A stretch of 64,000 nt of DNA from Nipponacmea schrenckii (GCA_030562195.1 CM060199.1:10560338-10624337), one strand, 5' to 3'. Positions 1 through 13,330 are shown, counted from the stretch's first letter. Numbers and translations: made by a program. Notes: generated by a model from the letters alone, not told the origin.

Positions 1-1016
1 ACAATGTTTTCATGAAAGTTGATAAGTATTCAGGGTATTAGCTGTTTAACAATATTAGATAAATTGATCCAATTATGTATGATATTTTTGACCACCTTGG
101 TTAAACATAAGGTCATAATTAGCTTTTCATGACTTCAAGTTAATAAGTGTTCAGGGTATTAACTTAACTATATTTTCAGTTTCATAATTAATCCACTTTG
201 GTCAATACCATCCTTATGGATCAAATATGGCTAGACATTAGATGATAATATTAATTGAGAAGTGTTTCAAATTTCAAAAACATTTTAACATAGTAAATAA
301 AACACAATTAAACCACTTAATATCATCCTTTCAGATCAAATTTGATGAAATTGTCTAGACATTCCATGACAATGTTTTTCTCCTAGGCCATCCAAATCAC
401 TTTTCTGTTCCATCAGATATTTGATGATGGAGATACTCTGTGTAACCCACCCATTCCAGAATTTTTTCAATATCAATTGATATTTTAGAGGAGAATATTA
501 TAATAATTACAACCTAAAGCATTATGACTAAAATAAAACTTTGTCAAACAACTTTTAATGTGGATGTCACCTGCCTTATATTTTGTTGATAAATAGTCTG
601 GTTGGCAAACAGGGGTGACTACAATTACTAGTACAAGTACTCTACAATATCAAAGAATGATCTCTCTAGTGCTTTCAACTGTCCAGTTACCATTAATTTG
701 TTGACCAAATGATATTTGACATACACTGTTAAAAATCTCTGGTGTCTAATTATCATGTTGACTATAAAATAATAACATTGTCAACTACACTGTTAAATAT
801 CAGATCATGGCTCCAGTTAATCCTATATTAGATTAAGTAGAAGATTAAACTGTGTTTATACCAATTGATCTGATGTCTGGTACATATTGACTAGTAATTA
901 CTATGGTGCTTTATTCAATTTAGTATATCATCACCAATGAGAGAAATGATTTCAATACATAGAAAAATATCAACAATATAGTATCTTTCTACACAAAAAA
1001 AACGTGTGATACAATA
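1..1016. other. Gene-free A+T-rich DNA
   Basis: No open frame with a plausible start, splice context or recognisable domain was seen on either strand. The sequence is low in CpG and has scattered similarity to itself (for example two 'cagggtatta' phrases near 32 and 154). It leads directly into the minisatellite that follows. Confidence 0.5.
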
Positions 1017-1610
1017 GTTATGAATCATCCTACTAATACAATGTTATCAATCAACCCACTAATACAAGGTTATCAATCAACCCACTAATACAAGGTTATC
1101 ATTTCAACCCACCAATACAATGTTATCAATCAACCTACTAATACCAGGTAAGCTTTCACCCAACTGATACAAGGTTATCAATCAATCCATCAATACAATG
1201 TTATCAATCAACCCACCAATACAATGTTATCAATCAACCCACTAATACAAGGTTATCAATCAACCCACTAATACAAGGTTATCATTTCAACCCATTAATA
1301 CCAGGTAAGCTACCACCCAACTAATACAATGTTATCATTTCAACCCACCAATACAATATTATAAATCAACCCACTAATACCAGGTAAGCTTTCACCCAAC
1401 TGATACAAGGTTATCAATCAATCCATCAATACAATGTAATCAATCAACCTACCAAAAGAAGGTTATCAACCAACCTACCAATACAATGTTAGCAATCTAC
1501 CCACCAATACAAGGTAATCAACCAGCCCAGCCATACAAGGTTATCAATCAACCGACCAATACAATGTTATCAATCAACCCATCAATACAAGGTTATCAAT
1601 CTACATGTAC
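1017..1610. repeat. 26-bp minisatellite with higher-order duplication
   Basis: About 22 tandem copies of a 26-bp unit reading GTTATCAATCAACCCACTAA followed by TACAAG, with C/T and A/C variants. Diverged units carrying 'ccaggtaagctttcaccc' occur near 1143 and again near 1380, about 237 bp apart, each followed by the same variant neighbours. This shows a block of about nine units was duplicated as a whole. No coding frame persists through the array. Confidence 0.85.
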
Positions 1611-2472
1611 CTACTAATAACCCATATGATATACATTTATTACTCTGAATTTTGACATGATGTTTCATAACCCATCATAAGAAAGCAGGAGTTGAAACTA
1701 TTAATAATCTGGATTGAGGATTACCTAATTTACTAATCCCCTTAATCTTTTCATCACAACTTTTTCACCATTCAAGTGCTAGATCATTTTTATTAATGGC
1801 ATAATTAGGAGAAGGTGTTTGAAGTTCATTCATAAGTTTCTAAGAAGTCATTAACTTGTGTTGTAAAGAAAAAAGAAATCTAAGAAACAAAAGGTAAGAC
1901 ATTTTCAGATTTATTTTCATTCTAATACAAAAAAGTTGATATAATATTCATTGATCATCTGTCTTTGTTTAACAACTTTTTTTAACCCTGGAAATGTAAA
2001 TTGAGAGTTCCAATTATTTTAATTACATTTCAAACTATTAAATACGTTCTAGCCACATAATTTGTCTTTTGAATTCTCAGATAATCTTTTCCATGATTAA
2101 CAACACAATAAAAATATTAAACTGATGTGATAAAAAGACATCAGCAGTCATCCAATCTTTCATGAGTGTGTGTACCATGATCTTTAAATTGAAAGTAGTT
2201 GGATTTTATAGGCTTTACTGATTTCAACTCGTAAGTCTTTTATAAACTAGTGTCCAAAAGAAACCATACCAACGTAGTTTCAAAATTGGTTTTTACCAAG
2301 TGAATTTTTTAGTATGAAAACATGCCAATTCGTCTTGTACATCCCAAACAGAGCATAGTCAATCAAAAATACTGGAAACACTTGATCTCTTCAGAGGAAA
2401 AGAAGTAAATTATGTTAAAGTGTTCTGCCCACATAAAAACTGTATAAACAGCTGATCAGATATCACAGCAAC
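1611..2472. other. Gene-free intergenic stretch
   Basis: A+T-rich unique-looking DNA between the minisatellite and the first pearl-like element. No exon, RNA gene or repeat structure could be supported. Confidence 0.45.
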
Positions 2473-4262
2473 AAAGATAGCTTGCCAGGCAAGGTAACAT
2501 ACGCCCACTGGCAGCATTGAATTTGAAAAATAAATAGAGCATTAACTCAAAAAACATTCACTGAATTAATATTGAAGTTAAGGGCAAAAACTCAAAAACT
2601 GTTCATGGAAAATCGTCAAATTAAAACTTGACCACCATCTTATCTATTTCAATACTCATACCAAGTTTCATCAAATCTATTGAAAAATTGTATGCTTATT
2701 TTGCACCCACAAATATTTTTGACGCAATTTTACTAAGTCAAGGGCAATAACCCAAAAACCATTTGTTAAAAAAAGTCAGAAATTCAAACTTGACTAATGT
2801 CTTATCAATTCTGATGCTTACACCAAGTTCCATCAAAATCCTTTGAAAGTTAAAGCTTTTTATTGCAACCACAATAGAATTTTGACACAATTTTACTAAG
2901 TCAAGGGCAATAACTTAAAACAATTCATTGAAAAACTGTCAAATTCAAACTTGATTGAGGCCTAATCAATTTCAATGCTCACACCAAGTTTCATCAACAT
3001 CCTCTGAAAATTGGAGGATTTATTGCATCAAAACTAAAATTTTGACAAGATTTTTCTAAGTCAAGGGCAATAACTCAAAAACCGTTCATGCGATAATTTC
3101 CATTTTCGAACTTGACCGAGATATCATCAATATATACATGTATACCAAGTTTCCTTAAGATCGGATAAAAACTGTAGCTTCTATTGTGGATACAACCCGA
3201 ATTTGACGCGTTTTTACTAAGTCAAGGGCAATAACTCAAAAACCGCTCATGCGATTATTTCTATTTTCGAACTTGACCGAGATATCATCAATATATACAT
3301 GTATACCAAGTTTCATTAAGATCGGATAAAAACTTTTAGCCTCAATTGTGAATACAACCCAAATTTGACGCGTTTTTTACCAAGTCAAGGGCAATAACTC
3401 AAAAACCGCTCATGCGATTATTTCTATTTTCGAACTCAACCGAGATATCATCAATATATACATGTATACCAAGTTTCATTAAGATGGGATAAAAACTGTA
3501 GCCTCTATTGTGGATACAACCCAAATTTGACGTTTTTTTACTAAGTCAAGGGCAAAAACTCAAAAAATGCTTTATGCGATAATTTCGATTTTCGAACTTG
3601 ACCGAGATATCATCAATATATACATGTATACCAAGTTTCATTAAGATCCGGGTAAAAACTGTAGCCTCTATTGTGGATACAACCCAAATTTGACGGTTTT
3701 TACTAATTCAAGGGCAAAAACTCAAAAAATTTTATGCGATAATTTCCATTTTCGAACTTGACCGAGATATCATCAATATATACATGTATACCAAGTTTCA
3801 TTAAGATCCGATAAAAAATGTAGCCTCTATTGTGGATACAAACCAAATTTGACGCGTTTTTACTAAGTTTAAGGGCAATAACTCAAAAACCATTCATGCG
3901 ATAATTTCAATTTTCGAACTTGACCGAGATATCATCAATATATACATGTATACCAAGTTTCATTAAGATAGGATAAAAACTGTAGCCTTTTTTTCGTGGA
4001 TACAAACAAATGTGGACGACGGACGGAGGTTTACGGCAATAACTCCACCTTCATTGGGGGATAAAAATTTCAATTTGACGATCCTTGAGAGATAAATTTT
4101 TTATCAAAAATTTTTACATTATACCAAAGTTTCATTAGTGATCGGATTTAAAAAACTTAAAAAATTTTAAAATTGGATAAACAAAATGAGGACGGACGAA
4201 GACTCGGCAGGGGACACTATCAATATTACTTTCCAATTTTTTTTCCCTGTGGGCGTTTTAAA
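2473..4262 (+). mobile_element. Pearl-like modular element, copy 1 (A-type core)
   Basis: The left end reads AGATAGCTTGCCAGGCAAGG followed by TAACATACGCCCACTGGCAG, identical in design to the elements starting at 17650 and 41088. Inside are about nine tandem copies of a ~160-164-bp core, each containing 'caagggcaataactcaaaa', 'gaccgagatatcatcaat' and 'accaagtttcattaagat'. The 3' part is decayed: only short ACGG-like runs (near 4018 and 4191) and a damaged GTGGGCG terminus near 4250 remain. The architecture of conserved left flank, tandem ~160-bp cores, ACGG microsatellite and right flank is that of the bivalve 'pearl' non-autonomous repeats, which have been compared with Helentron-type rolling-circle derivatives. 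Family assignment is by structure only. No protein is encoded. Confidence 0.7.
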
Positions 4263-5367
4263 AAAGAGCAAGGAAAAATCTTTTTAATTTGAAACAAAAA
4301 TCTAACCATTGAAAAAAGGAAATTAAAAAATAACTTTTCTGGTGGCCATGCTGCACATTTAATTTTCAAATTTTTAGCCCATTATTTGTTTTAACTTCCT
4401 TAAAATGTGATCTTTTTAATTTTTATTTTAAAAGCTTAAAAAAGGTTTAATTAAGATAATTCCAAGTTTCAAAACTGATTGCCAATTTTTCCAAAGATGT
4501 CATCATATTTCTTTTTTTTTTTGAGATTTATTGGTAAATTAACACATTTTTAGATAAATTTGCTATATCTAAATTACCGGTAAAAGACATTGATATAATT
4601 TATAATATACAAGCTAGGTTTAGGAAACAAAAAAAATTTTCACATCAAAAAAACAAAACTCTGAAGCTATTCTGATTCAGGTTTTCGATGAGGCACAAAA
4701 CACTTGAAATCCCTTGAAAAGTGTTTTTTTTAACTCTTTACAATTAAAATAATGTATTTGGGTTGATTTAATTTGAACAAGATTATTCAGTTTGAAAACT
4801 GTACAATGTTTTTCACATAAAACATACTGGTTATTAAAAGGCTAAATTATGATTTAATATTTGACCACTATTTTAACATATTCAAATTAAAGGGATCGTA
4901 ACAAGGTTTTCATATATATATTTATATATAATTGATACTGGTAGCACCAATTTGTAGCAATCAAATATTCACTTTGGAAGAATATAAAAACGCATTGGGC
5001 AATGCAGAGGATGGTCTCCTTCTTTCACTTCATAAACCATTTTCAGAAAAAAATCTCATCCTTTTGTAAGCAATGCTCTAATCTATCTATAAAAATCAGA
5101 CATGGCTGCTGTTAGCCACCAAGATCTATAAATGACAAAATGTAAATGTGATCAGGTCAGAATGTAATACAGCCAGATCACAAGCCCTCTGGACATTCAA
5201 GATGTACAACAAGAGATCAATTATCAATGATTGTCTGAAGGAAATAGAAATTTAAACCTGTGGTGAAATACTTGTATTTATTCATCAAATGTTTATTGAA
5301 CTAACTTTCTCTTAGCTTTATCTTACCAGGAAGATTCTTATGTTTTTTGAAACACAAATGTATTTTT
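4263..5367. other. Gene-free, poly-A/T-rich stretch
   Basis: Runs of A and T and low-complexity text, possibly a decayed continuation of the element to the left (4263-4560). A short TA-rich microsatellite lies near 4912-4931. No gene evidence. Confidence 0.4.
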
Positions 5368-5641
5368 AAGGGATAATATGTCTTAGAATGAACATAAACT
5401 TGCTGCCATAAATAAAAAAGTATCAAAAAAACTAAGTAATTATTCATTAAGATGCTTTTGATTATTGAAAAACACTTAATACTTTGATTAAAATGACTTA
5501 GTTTAGTGAGTTTTCCAGAATTCCAGAAGGATTCTGTTTCTTTATGACACCAAGAAAGTTGATGAATATATACTCATATTGACCATTCTTGAGAACTAAA
5601 ATTCCATATTCATGCTAAGACGCAGTATTCCTTTTAAGAGT
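5368..5641 (+). repeat. Dispersed ~290-bp repeat family, copy a
   Basis: Starts near 'aagggataatatg', continues through 'gaacataaacttgc', then 'acttagtttagtgag', 'ggattctgtttc', 'ttatgacaccaa' and 'actcatattgaccattctt'. The same ordered motifs recur at 16240, 17454/19620, 41830 and 49940. No terminal repeats or coding capacity were recognised, so the class (MITE, SINE or other) is open. Confidence 0.6.
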
Positions 5642-7966
5642 ATTCAATAATAAGTAATAATAATATAGAAAGCGGATAATTCTGTGCTCTCATGTAATTG
5701 AATGCTCAAATTTGAATGTGAGTTCTGAACACTATAATTGAAAAGTTTAGCTAAAGAATCTACCTTGGTAAAAAAAAGTAATGACAAATATGTCCCTTAA
5801 TTTTTTAACATTCTAAAATTTAGAGATAATCAAACTAATTGGACCACCAAACAGACATAAAGGTCACTTAATCTACAACTGATGTAACAGTGAGAGCCAA
5901 ATGTCAGAGACTAATTATAAAAATGTATTAATTCAGCACAAATCTAGCTAGGAAGTATTATATTAAAAAGAAGAATATAAATGTCATTGTAACATGTATC
6001 CTCCCACTAATATCTCATGTTTAAATGAAGAATACAACTAGTCCATTAACTCATGTTTCATTTGATACTTAAAAGATTTATATTAGAAATCTAGATGAAC
6101 GCAATATTACTGGAGCCTTAGCAGGCTCAAAAACTAAAATGAACTAGAGTGAGTGGAAACTTTGCCTTTTTGTTACACATAAAATTCAGTATTTTTACCA
6201 ATAACACTGATAGAAAGTGAACACCATGGTTGAAAATAACTTTGTCATTTAAAGATTGAAGGTTTACTAAACCACTTATGATATTAAATGAACTCTTCTA
6301 CTTTATGTTAGTATCTAAGTGCCTAATTTTAGAAACTTTAAATGCAAGATTAAAATTAAATTTCAATGAGAATTTGGCTTGAAAGCAGACACAATAGCCT
6401 ATGCCTCTCTGTGAACAGCCTTTGAAACATATCAAGTTAATGCTAATTTAATTGTCACAACCGAAATAAAAATGGCAAGTTAACAGTCAATACTCTCGAG
6501 AGCATTACCAGACGAGAATCACAAATTTAAAAGCCCCATGGTATAAGATAGTTTGTAAATGAGTTTAATTTGACAATTTTTTGAAAGAATCGGAAATAAC
6601 GTTCACAACTTTTTACAATTCTAGACTAAACAGTACTGAAGATATTAAATTTTGATATAAATGAAATATACACGAAATACAAATGAAAAGTAAAATAAAA
6701 TTAAGTTGAAATGAAAATGACATCGTGCAATTTTGACTAAAAGATGAAATTTACATCACTGAAAGAATTTACTGAGTATACTTCAGTTTGTCTATCAGAT
6801 GTCCCATAATGCTTTTAACTTGTCATCTTCTATTGATATAATCTTCAAATGGAGAAGAAATAACAAATTTTCATCCTATTAGACATTTTGTACTGACTTT
6901 GTAAAATCTAAATCTAACTTTCTAAAAAGAAAAAAAATTCTAGTTGACAGGCGAAGACAAGAACTATGTAATGATGTAGCAGGATTGAGACAGACATCTT
7001 TTCTCCTTATTTTTGAATGGAACAATTTCAGAAAGTTGCCATGACAGGACTATAACCTAAAAATTTTTTTAAAAATAAATGTTAAGTTAAGAGTCTAGGA
7101 AAAGCTTCAAACCAGAGATAAAACAACCATATTTTATAGAAAACAAATTTATCTCCTAAGGATTCAATGGAGCAGCTTGTCCTTGAAGAAGCCTTTTGGT
7201 AATAATTTTGCTCTGATGAGACAGAAATACTGAGTTATGGTTACATCAGGTCATCACAAAATTTTGTAAGCTAATGAAACTAAACAAGTAGACATAACCA
7301 ATTAAATAACATTTTTATGCATTATAAGGTGCAAATTGTTAAGGACTTGCAGAGAATTCCCTCAAAGAGACACCTTGTAAAGTAAACCTAAAATGACAAA
7401 CTGGACAGAGAAATAGTTCAGTATATGAGATTTGATAGGTTTAACAACTTTTTAATAACTTATAAATGATATTTCTCAACTCTTACTTTCATCTTTATCT
7501 GTGCTAAACCATAATCTCTAGCTTCATAGAACTATTGCCTTAGTTCTTTACATACTATTATTTAAGATTTCTATCTGACTATTGTGATAAATCATTTCAG
7601 ATATAATACCATTAAGATGTATCAAAAGATATAATGTTGGTTTATATTTCTGTTATAGCTTGATCTCTTAATAATTATTATAAACTTGATGTCTATTCAA
7701 CAACAGTAGATTTAAACATGTGGGTTTGAGTCATCATTTACCAAAGAAGACTCAAGAAGTGATTTATCTGCCAAAATTTATTCGCATAAGCTACATATCT
7801 TCTTTGATTGTTATTTTGTTCCCAAATCAACCAGGATGGTCTAAATGCGATGCCAAGAATAAGTTCCAAGGTACTAAGACAGTTTCCTACCTTTAAAAAG
7901 ATTCTAAATGTCTTTGTATCTTAGACAATATAGAATCACTATGGAATATAGGTTTATGATACAGTT
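5642..7966. other. Gene-free intergenic stretch
   Basis: Unique-looking A+T-rich DNA with no ORF above background, no splice-flanked exon candidate and no tandem structure that I could see. Confidence 0.45.
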
Positions 7967-9036
7967 TAAGGTTTAGGGTTGACAACCTTATCGTTCGAAG
8001 TGTATTTCAATCAAGAAACGTATTAAGTTTATATCCATTCTATTTGGCATTAAAAGAAACTCATCTAGTAAAAATTTTAGCTCAATCGCTTCAGTAGTTC
8101 GTCTGATATCCGTCCGTGAAGATAATCTATTTATAGAACAAAACGGGGTATTCCTCTATGTAGACGTACAAATTACGTTGTCAGTTGACATTTGTGATTA
8201 CAACGTCATCGGCTAAATAAACATTCTCTACGTTTGCCGGTCAGTTATTGTTAATATCGGCACGCGAAGTAAGAGTTTGTGTATCGGGGGAATCAACAAG
8301 TCACGTGATGTCCCATAAATCTTTACGTCACAGGTAAACATAGAAAATTTTATGATTGGTGGGTAGGGGTGTTTTGACATGTGCTAATCCATTGTTTTAG
8401 CACTCCAATTGTGTGGATATCGGTGCATATCGATGCCTAAAAGGTGCTTAAAGATTTCTACAGCATGAAAGACAATCTTTTAACAACATGGTCGTTAATT
8501 TAGTAAGGTTTACATGTGTTTGCAAAATGTTGAAAAAAAATGCCATTTTTCCAAAAGCATATCTCGCTTACAATTTATCCGATTTTTACAAACTTTGGCT
8601 TCAGCTAAAGCTTACGATGTCCTCTATAACTTTACGTTGGCTTTTTTTTATAAAATGAATAGTTTTTTAAAAATTCAATTTTTCGTAAATGCACTCGCAA
8701 AATTTTGATTTCTATCAATATCTTCAAAACAAAACAAAATTTTCCAAAAAGCCAACGTAATTTTGTAAAGATACATGTAGACTTGCGTTGTGCAAAATTT
8801 CAACCTTCTATATTAAATAGCCTAGTAGATATGCTAATTTTAAGGGAATAATTGACGTTTTTTTCGTTCATCTTTCATACCCTTTTTCTTAAAGTTGAAA
8901 TGTCATAAAGAAATAAATTTTATATTTTTGGATAGCTGAAAGTCCCCTCTTTCCATTGATATTTAAATATTTAGATAGTTGCAAAAAAGTTTAAATGTCT
9001 ATTTTTTGTACATAGGAATTAGGGTTTGTCATTTAA
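7967..9036 (+). mobile_element. TTAA-type non-autonomous DNA transposon, degraded copy
   Basis: About 1.06 kb that matches 50586-51624 almost base for base from 'ttgacaaccttatcgttcga' onward. The left terminal repeat is altered (TTTAGGG replaces GGGGG) and the right one has decayed to 'agggtttgtcattt', so this is the older or damaged copy. Internal CpG-containing text contrasts with its surroundings. An internal inverted repeat TACGTTGGCTTTTT / AAAAAGCCAACGTA is kept. The 64-codon frame inside is shared with the other copy but has no recognisable domain. Confidence 0.75.
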
Positions 9037-9891
9037 TGTTTAAAGTTAATAGGAAACAATCATCTAGTTTATCATTCTGTTTCCCTTGGTAATGTTAAAT
9101 ACATAATAATTCTCCTATATATACTTATCAATTTCAGACAATTATATATATATATGTCTTCCATTACACAATACAATTTTCATTGACCAATAATAAATTA
9201 AACCAGAGTAAAATAGAAACACTCATTTTCTATTGTAGAGTATTGTGGCTTCTTACAGCTTTTTACAGATTGGAACAGCTTCCTTTGTACTGTTTGATAC
9301 AAAGCACTCACCTTCACAATTTCTAAGCAATTGTCTTAGGCTCTTCTATTAGGATGGGGGCCAAGTAGGAGCCACAGAATTGTTAAATGAAGCTCATTAG
9401 CGTTTTTTTCTGATTTAAATTGACACTGAAATTTGATAGTCTGCCCTAGGGCAGACTGAGTTCTGGAAGGTCATGCCACTTACACTGTCCTATCCTGGTA
9501 ATCCCTGCATGCTTCTGGACATGTCAACTTATGTGATTATACAGAAACAATATATTCTAGTGAGTGGTATACACACACTGTCTTAATTGATTTTTTAGCA
9601 ATAATTATCACAATCCTTTTAGACTAGCCCAAGGTTGATAGAATTTAGACAATAGACTATTAGGAATAAAACGTGCAGGAACATAATGAGCTCATAAAAT
9701 GCATGATGTATTTCTCTGAAATAAAAATTTTGATTTCTAGAACTGGAATATCTAGTATCTACTGATTAATAAGAAATAGTGAAGCTGAACCTAAGTAAGC
9801 TAGTTTCCACTGAGTTTTACACATCCCTTAACAATTAGTCTTGACCTACATGTCTGATAAAATTGACATTTGTAATGTACAAGGCTAAATA
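9037..9891. other. Gene-free intergenic stretch
   Basis: No coding or RNA feature recognised. A short (TA)n run lies near 9143-9154. Confidence 0.45.
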
Positions 9892-10844
9892 CAGTGAAAC
9901 CTGGCTATAACGAATCATACGGGATCGAACGAATTAGTTCGTTATAGACAAAATTCGTTATATCATTTTTTATGTCCGCCATCTTGGATAAAGTCAAAAT
10001 TACCCATACCATCCCAAATAATGAACGATCGCAGTTTTAAACAGTACTAAACCTTAAGCACATAATTTATTGCAAATTCACATAAATTATAATCATGCAT
10101 TTTTGTAGCGTGTTTAAAGCTCGAAAAGCGTCCGCAAATGATGACAACTTCATTGTCCATGATTTCTTCTTCGTCATCAGATTCTCGGGTGGTGTCATTT
10201 TTCACCGACATAACACTCTCTACAATTTCATCGTCGCTCGGTCTGTCCTCTGTAATAATATCTTCGTTGACTATTAAAAAATCCAGTCTTACGATATCTG
10301 GTGCATCGGTAAATTTATTCACCTCTTACCAAATGCTCTTCAATTCACCTACACGCATGTCGTTATTTTCGTCATCGGATTCGGACTTTTATGGGCTTTG
10401 TACGTAATCATGTTGATGTTGGGATCGAATGACACTTGAAGACGGTTATCAGTATTTACAATTTCGCCGTATGTTTATTGTTTTGACTGGTAAACAAAAT
10501 GACTGTGGGTGAACAGAGGAGGACAAAAGGATTACACAAAATGTTAATTAAGTTAATTGATTAATAATAATTGTTAGTCTGGAGTCGGGGGGTGACAATT
10601 TATTGCCTTGATTGGGGCGACTGAGATTATCGGTTAATTATGACTAATCCATTCATAATAACCATTAATTTTGGTACAAAGGGTGTCAATTTCTATTCGT
10701 TATTACAAAAAATTCGCTACTAGCATTTCGTTTCATCCATTTATTTTTCAATGAAATTAGTGCAGTGAAAAACGGGACTTTTGAATGTGTTCGTTATTAC
10801 CGGTTTTTCGGTATAAGCAAGTTCGTTATAAGTGAGGACCACTG
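9892..10844 (-). mobile_element. Decayed pogo/Tigger-like DNA transposon
   Basis: Terminal inverted repeats begin CAGTGAAACCTGGCTATAAC at the left and, read inward on the other strand, CAGTGGTCCTCACTTATAAC at the right. Both sit next to TA, the target duplication expected for the Tc1/mariner-pogo group. Inside, the minus strand at 10322-10047 has an open frame of about 91 codons. Its acidic run (residues about 21-58, with 'SDDEIVES' and 'ESDDEEEIMD') resembles the acidic C-terminal tail common in pogo/jerky transposases. No catalytic DDE domain remains, so this is an internally deleted, inactive copy. Family call rests on TIR, TA site and tail composition. Confidence 0.6.
10047..10322 (-). 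pseudogene. Transposase C-terminal remnant
   Basis: An open frame of 91 residues inside the pogo-like element. The central part is strongly acidic with 'EDIITEDRPSDDEIVESV' and 'SDDEEEIMDNE', a composition typical of the tail downstream of the catalytic domain in jerky/Tigger-type transposases. The catalytic DDE core and the DNA-binding helix-turn-helix are absent, so no activity is expected. A host small protein cannot be excluded but nothing supports one. Confidence 0.35.
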
Positions 10845-10938
10845 TATTCTGAAACTTCTTTTGTCCCTGCTCTAATTTTTAAAGACATCAAACACCATAT
10901 ATTTGATTTATTGTCTTATTATTCTATATCATCTCTAG

Positions 10939-11373
10939 GATCTGTATGACTGACAGGGAAAACAGGTTGAAAAATTTGATCTGTATGACTGACAGGGAAA
11001 ACAGGTTGAAAAATTTGATCTGTATGACCTGACAGAGAAAACAGGTTGAAAAATTTTCATCTGTATGACTGACAGGGAAAACAGGTTGAAAAATTTGATC
11101 TGTATGACTGACAGGGAAAACAGGTTGAAAAATTTGATCTGTATGACCTGACAGAGAAAACAGGTTGAAAACTTTTTATCCGTATGACTGACAGGGAAAA
11201 CAGGTTGAAAAATTTGATCTGTATGACTGACAGGGAAAACAGGTTGAAAAATTTGATCTGTATGACCTGACAGAGAAAACAGGTTGAAAACTTTTTATCC
11301 GTATGACTGACAGGGAAAACAGGTTGAAAAATTTGATCTGTATGACTGACAGGGAAAACAGGTTGAAAAATTT
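10939..11373. repeat. 39-bp tandem array with trimeric higher-order unit
   Basis: Eleven copies of a ~39-bp unit, GATCTGTATGACTGACAGGG then AAAACAGGTTGAAAAATTT. Every third copy carries 'gacctgacagag' and is followed by a junction variant ('cttttt' or 'ttttca'), giving an approximately 118-bp higher-order period. Near identity between the larger units points to recent amplification of a trimer. Confidence 0.9.
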
Positions 11374-12474
11374 AACACCATCATTGGTTATGCCAGAATC
11401 ATGACCTGGACTCAGGTAAAGAAGCCATCTCTACTGTCAACCTTTGTGGAAGTCCATTGATCTTTAGAAGTGTTTCAATGTTTCATACATGTCAAAGCTA
11501 GTCTAATCTCAGTGGAAATATGTTATTACCTTCTACAACCTGCTTAATTCATGTTTAATTTAATCAGCAATCAGTAAATTGTTCTCTAACTGGATGTGTC
11601 ACCTTTGTCATCATTGTTAATTTATCAAGAAATATCAATGATTTATCAATGGGATAATTTAGCATCGATTGTCCTTGGCTATTCTGAGAAGATTGAACAC
11701 TGAAACAAACTCTGACAGTTCCATTCTCTTAAAATGACATGACAATTCTCAGTTGACCTGCTGTCAGGGTCAATTTCTCACCTCTATTGTTAGTCATTTA
11801 TAGATAAAATATCTGCCATTATCCTTGAAAGTGATGGCAAACAATGGTTTAAATTCATAAAAGTAGAGTTGCCGTTATTAAAATACTGGTTTATGACCAA
11901 TTTCAATGGCTGCCTCAGAGTCCCAGTGATCCTAAAAGTTTCAACTTGCTGTTATATGGTGGAAAATGATGAGAAACAACGGCTTAAATATAAAATTCCA
12001 TCAACATCTTTTAAATCATCTCAGATCCCATAGATTCCTTAGAATTCCATCAACCTGCTTAGTTTCAATTATCTGATTTTTTCTGTTACTCTTTGAAGTT
12101 ACACCTCACTGACAAATTAAGGCTTTTGTCATTATCATAGTCTAGCTGATAATTGTATCATGGAAAATTTATATAGTAAATAAAATATTTCTCTAGTTTT
12201 ATGTAACTTCCCAAATATTGGAAACTTAACCCCCATATCCTTAAATGTCCTTAGTTAAGGGTGCTGTAAAAGATGCTCTCCTACAGAGGCACTGGCCTAG
12301 GTCACAAGTAGAGACTTTTCTATGAATTTCAGTATACATAATTTTTATAAGAAATTATCTACTTTTGGTGAAATTTACAAGATAAAGCAATGATAAAAAA
12401 AATGCAAAGCAATTACTTCAGGGAGGTAATAGAAGGGGATCTAATCTACCATGTACAAGAATATTACTTAGATT
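11374..12474. other. Gene-free intergenic stretch
   Basis: No gene evidence. Contains phrases such as 'ctcagtttcaatt' without periodicity. Confidence 0.4.
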
Positions 12475-13330
12475 TTTATTGCGTGGCAAATAAAATTTGT
12501 CACGCTTTGTTTTCATTCGGATTATTTTTTTTTTTTTTTTTTTGGGAAGCTCGCTAGCCCAATTGGAAAAAGATAGACTATTTCTGTTTTCACCAATGGT
12601 TTTTATATGGGCTGGAATCAAAAATGAATATCTAACATGAAATTTTCGCTTACCCGAAAGTGGCTAATTGCATAATATGCAAATAAGATTTCAAGCTAGC
12701 TCGGGCCCTAATAGTCGGATCGGTCTGAAATTTACAGGATATAGATAGATAGGCAGCGCAATTAAAACTACATCATCAAAATGTTTTGATCACTTCCGGT
12801 TTGGGTGTGGGGACTTCCGGTTTTTTCGTCTCATGTCGGGCGACCCTACATCCTGTGTAATTCAAGAATGTAAGCAAAAACAGTATATATTAGCTATACA
12901 AAATAATTTGCATCCCCCGAGAAGAAAAAAATTCCAATTGCTAGTTGCGCATGCGCCATTTTCCGAGAATGACAAATTTTCTTTAAAATTTAATTAGTCC
13001 GTCATTTATTATCCGATTAGTATGATTTTGGTATCTATCAAAACATTGCTCTCTTATCTAAAGGATGTTTGAAACAGAATTTTGATTTTCGAACTTAAAT
13101 TTATTTTATGCCCGTTTGAATTTTTTGAAAATTTGAAATTCCATATCTTGTGACCTTCACCTTCAATGACCTTGAAATGTTCCATATAGAATGGCCTTGA
13201 CCTCAACTGTCTATAGATATGACAATATTGAATGAAAAATATCAACTTCTGGGTTTTATAGCCAACCGAATTCTTACATTTTTGAAACTTTGAACGGCAA
13301 TACCACATTTCCTTATGAACACATTGACTT
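12475..13330. mobile_element. Unclassified repeat-like island, relatively CpG-rich
   Basis: This segment departs from its surroundings. It has many CpG dinucleotides ('gcgcatgcgcc', 'gggcgaccc'), a duplicated ACTTCCGGTTT motif near 12792 and 12818, an 18-base T tract near 12526, and phrases of the 'gaccttcaatgaccttg' kind that are common in invertebrate transposon-derived DNA. No terminal repeats or transposase frame were found. The call is inference from composition and phrase content. Confidence 0.3.

Noticed and set aside
1017..1610. CRISPR-like regular array
   Set aside because: Units are contiguous with no unique spacers, and the genome is eukaryotic. The same applies to the arrays at 10939, 29605 and 42955.
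8514..8708. 64-codon frame, repeated at 51094-51288
   Set aside because: Both lie in copies of the same transposon. The frame starts well inside the element and has no domain; similarity reflects shared repeat ancestry, not demonstrated coding constraint.
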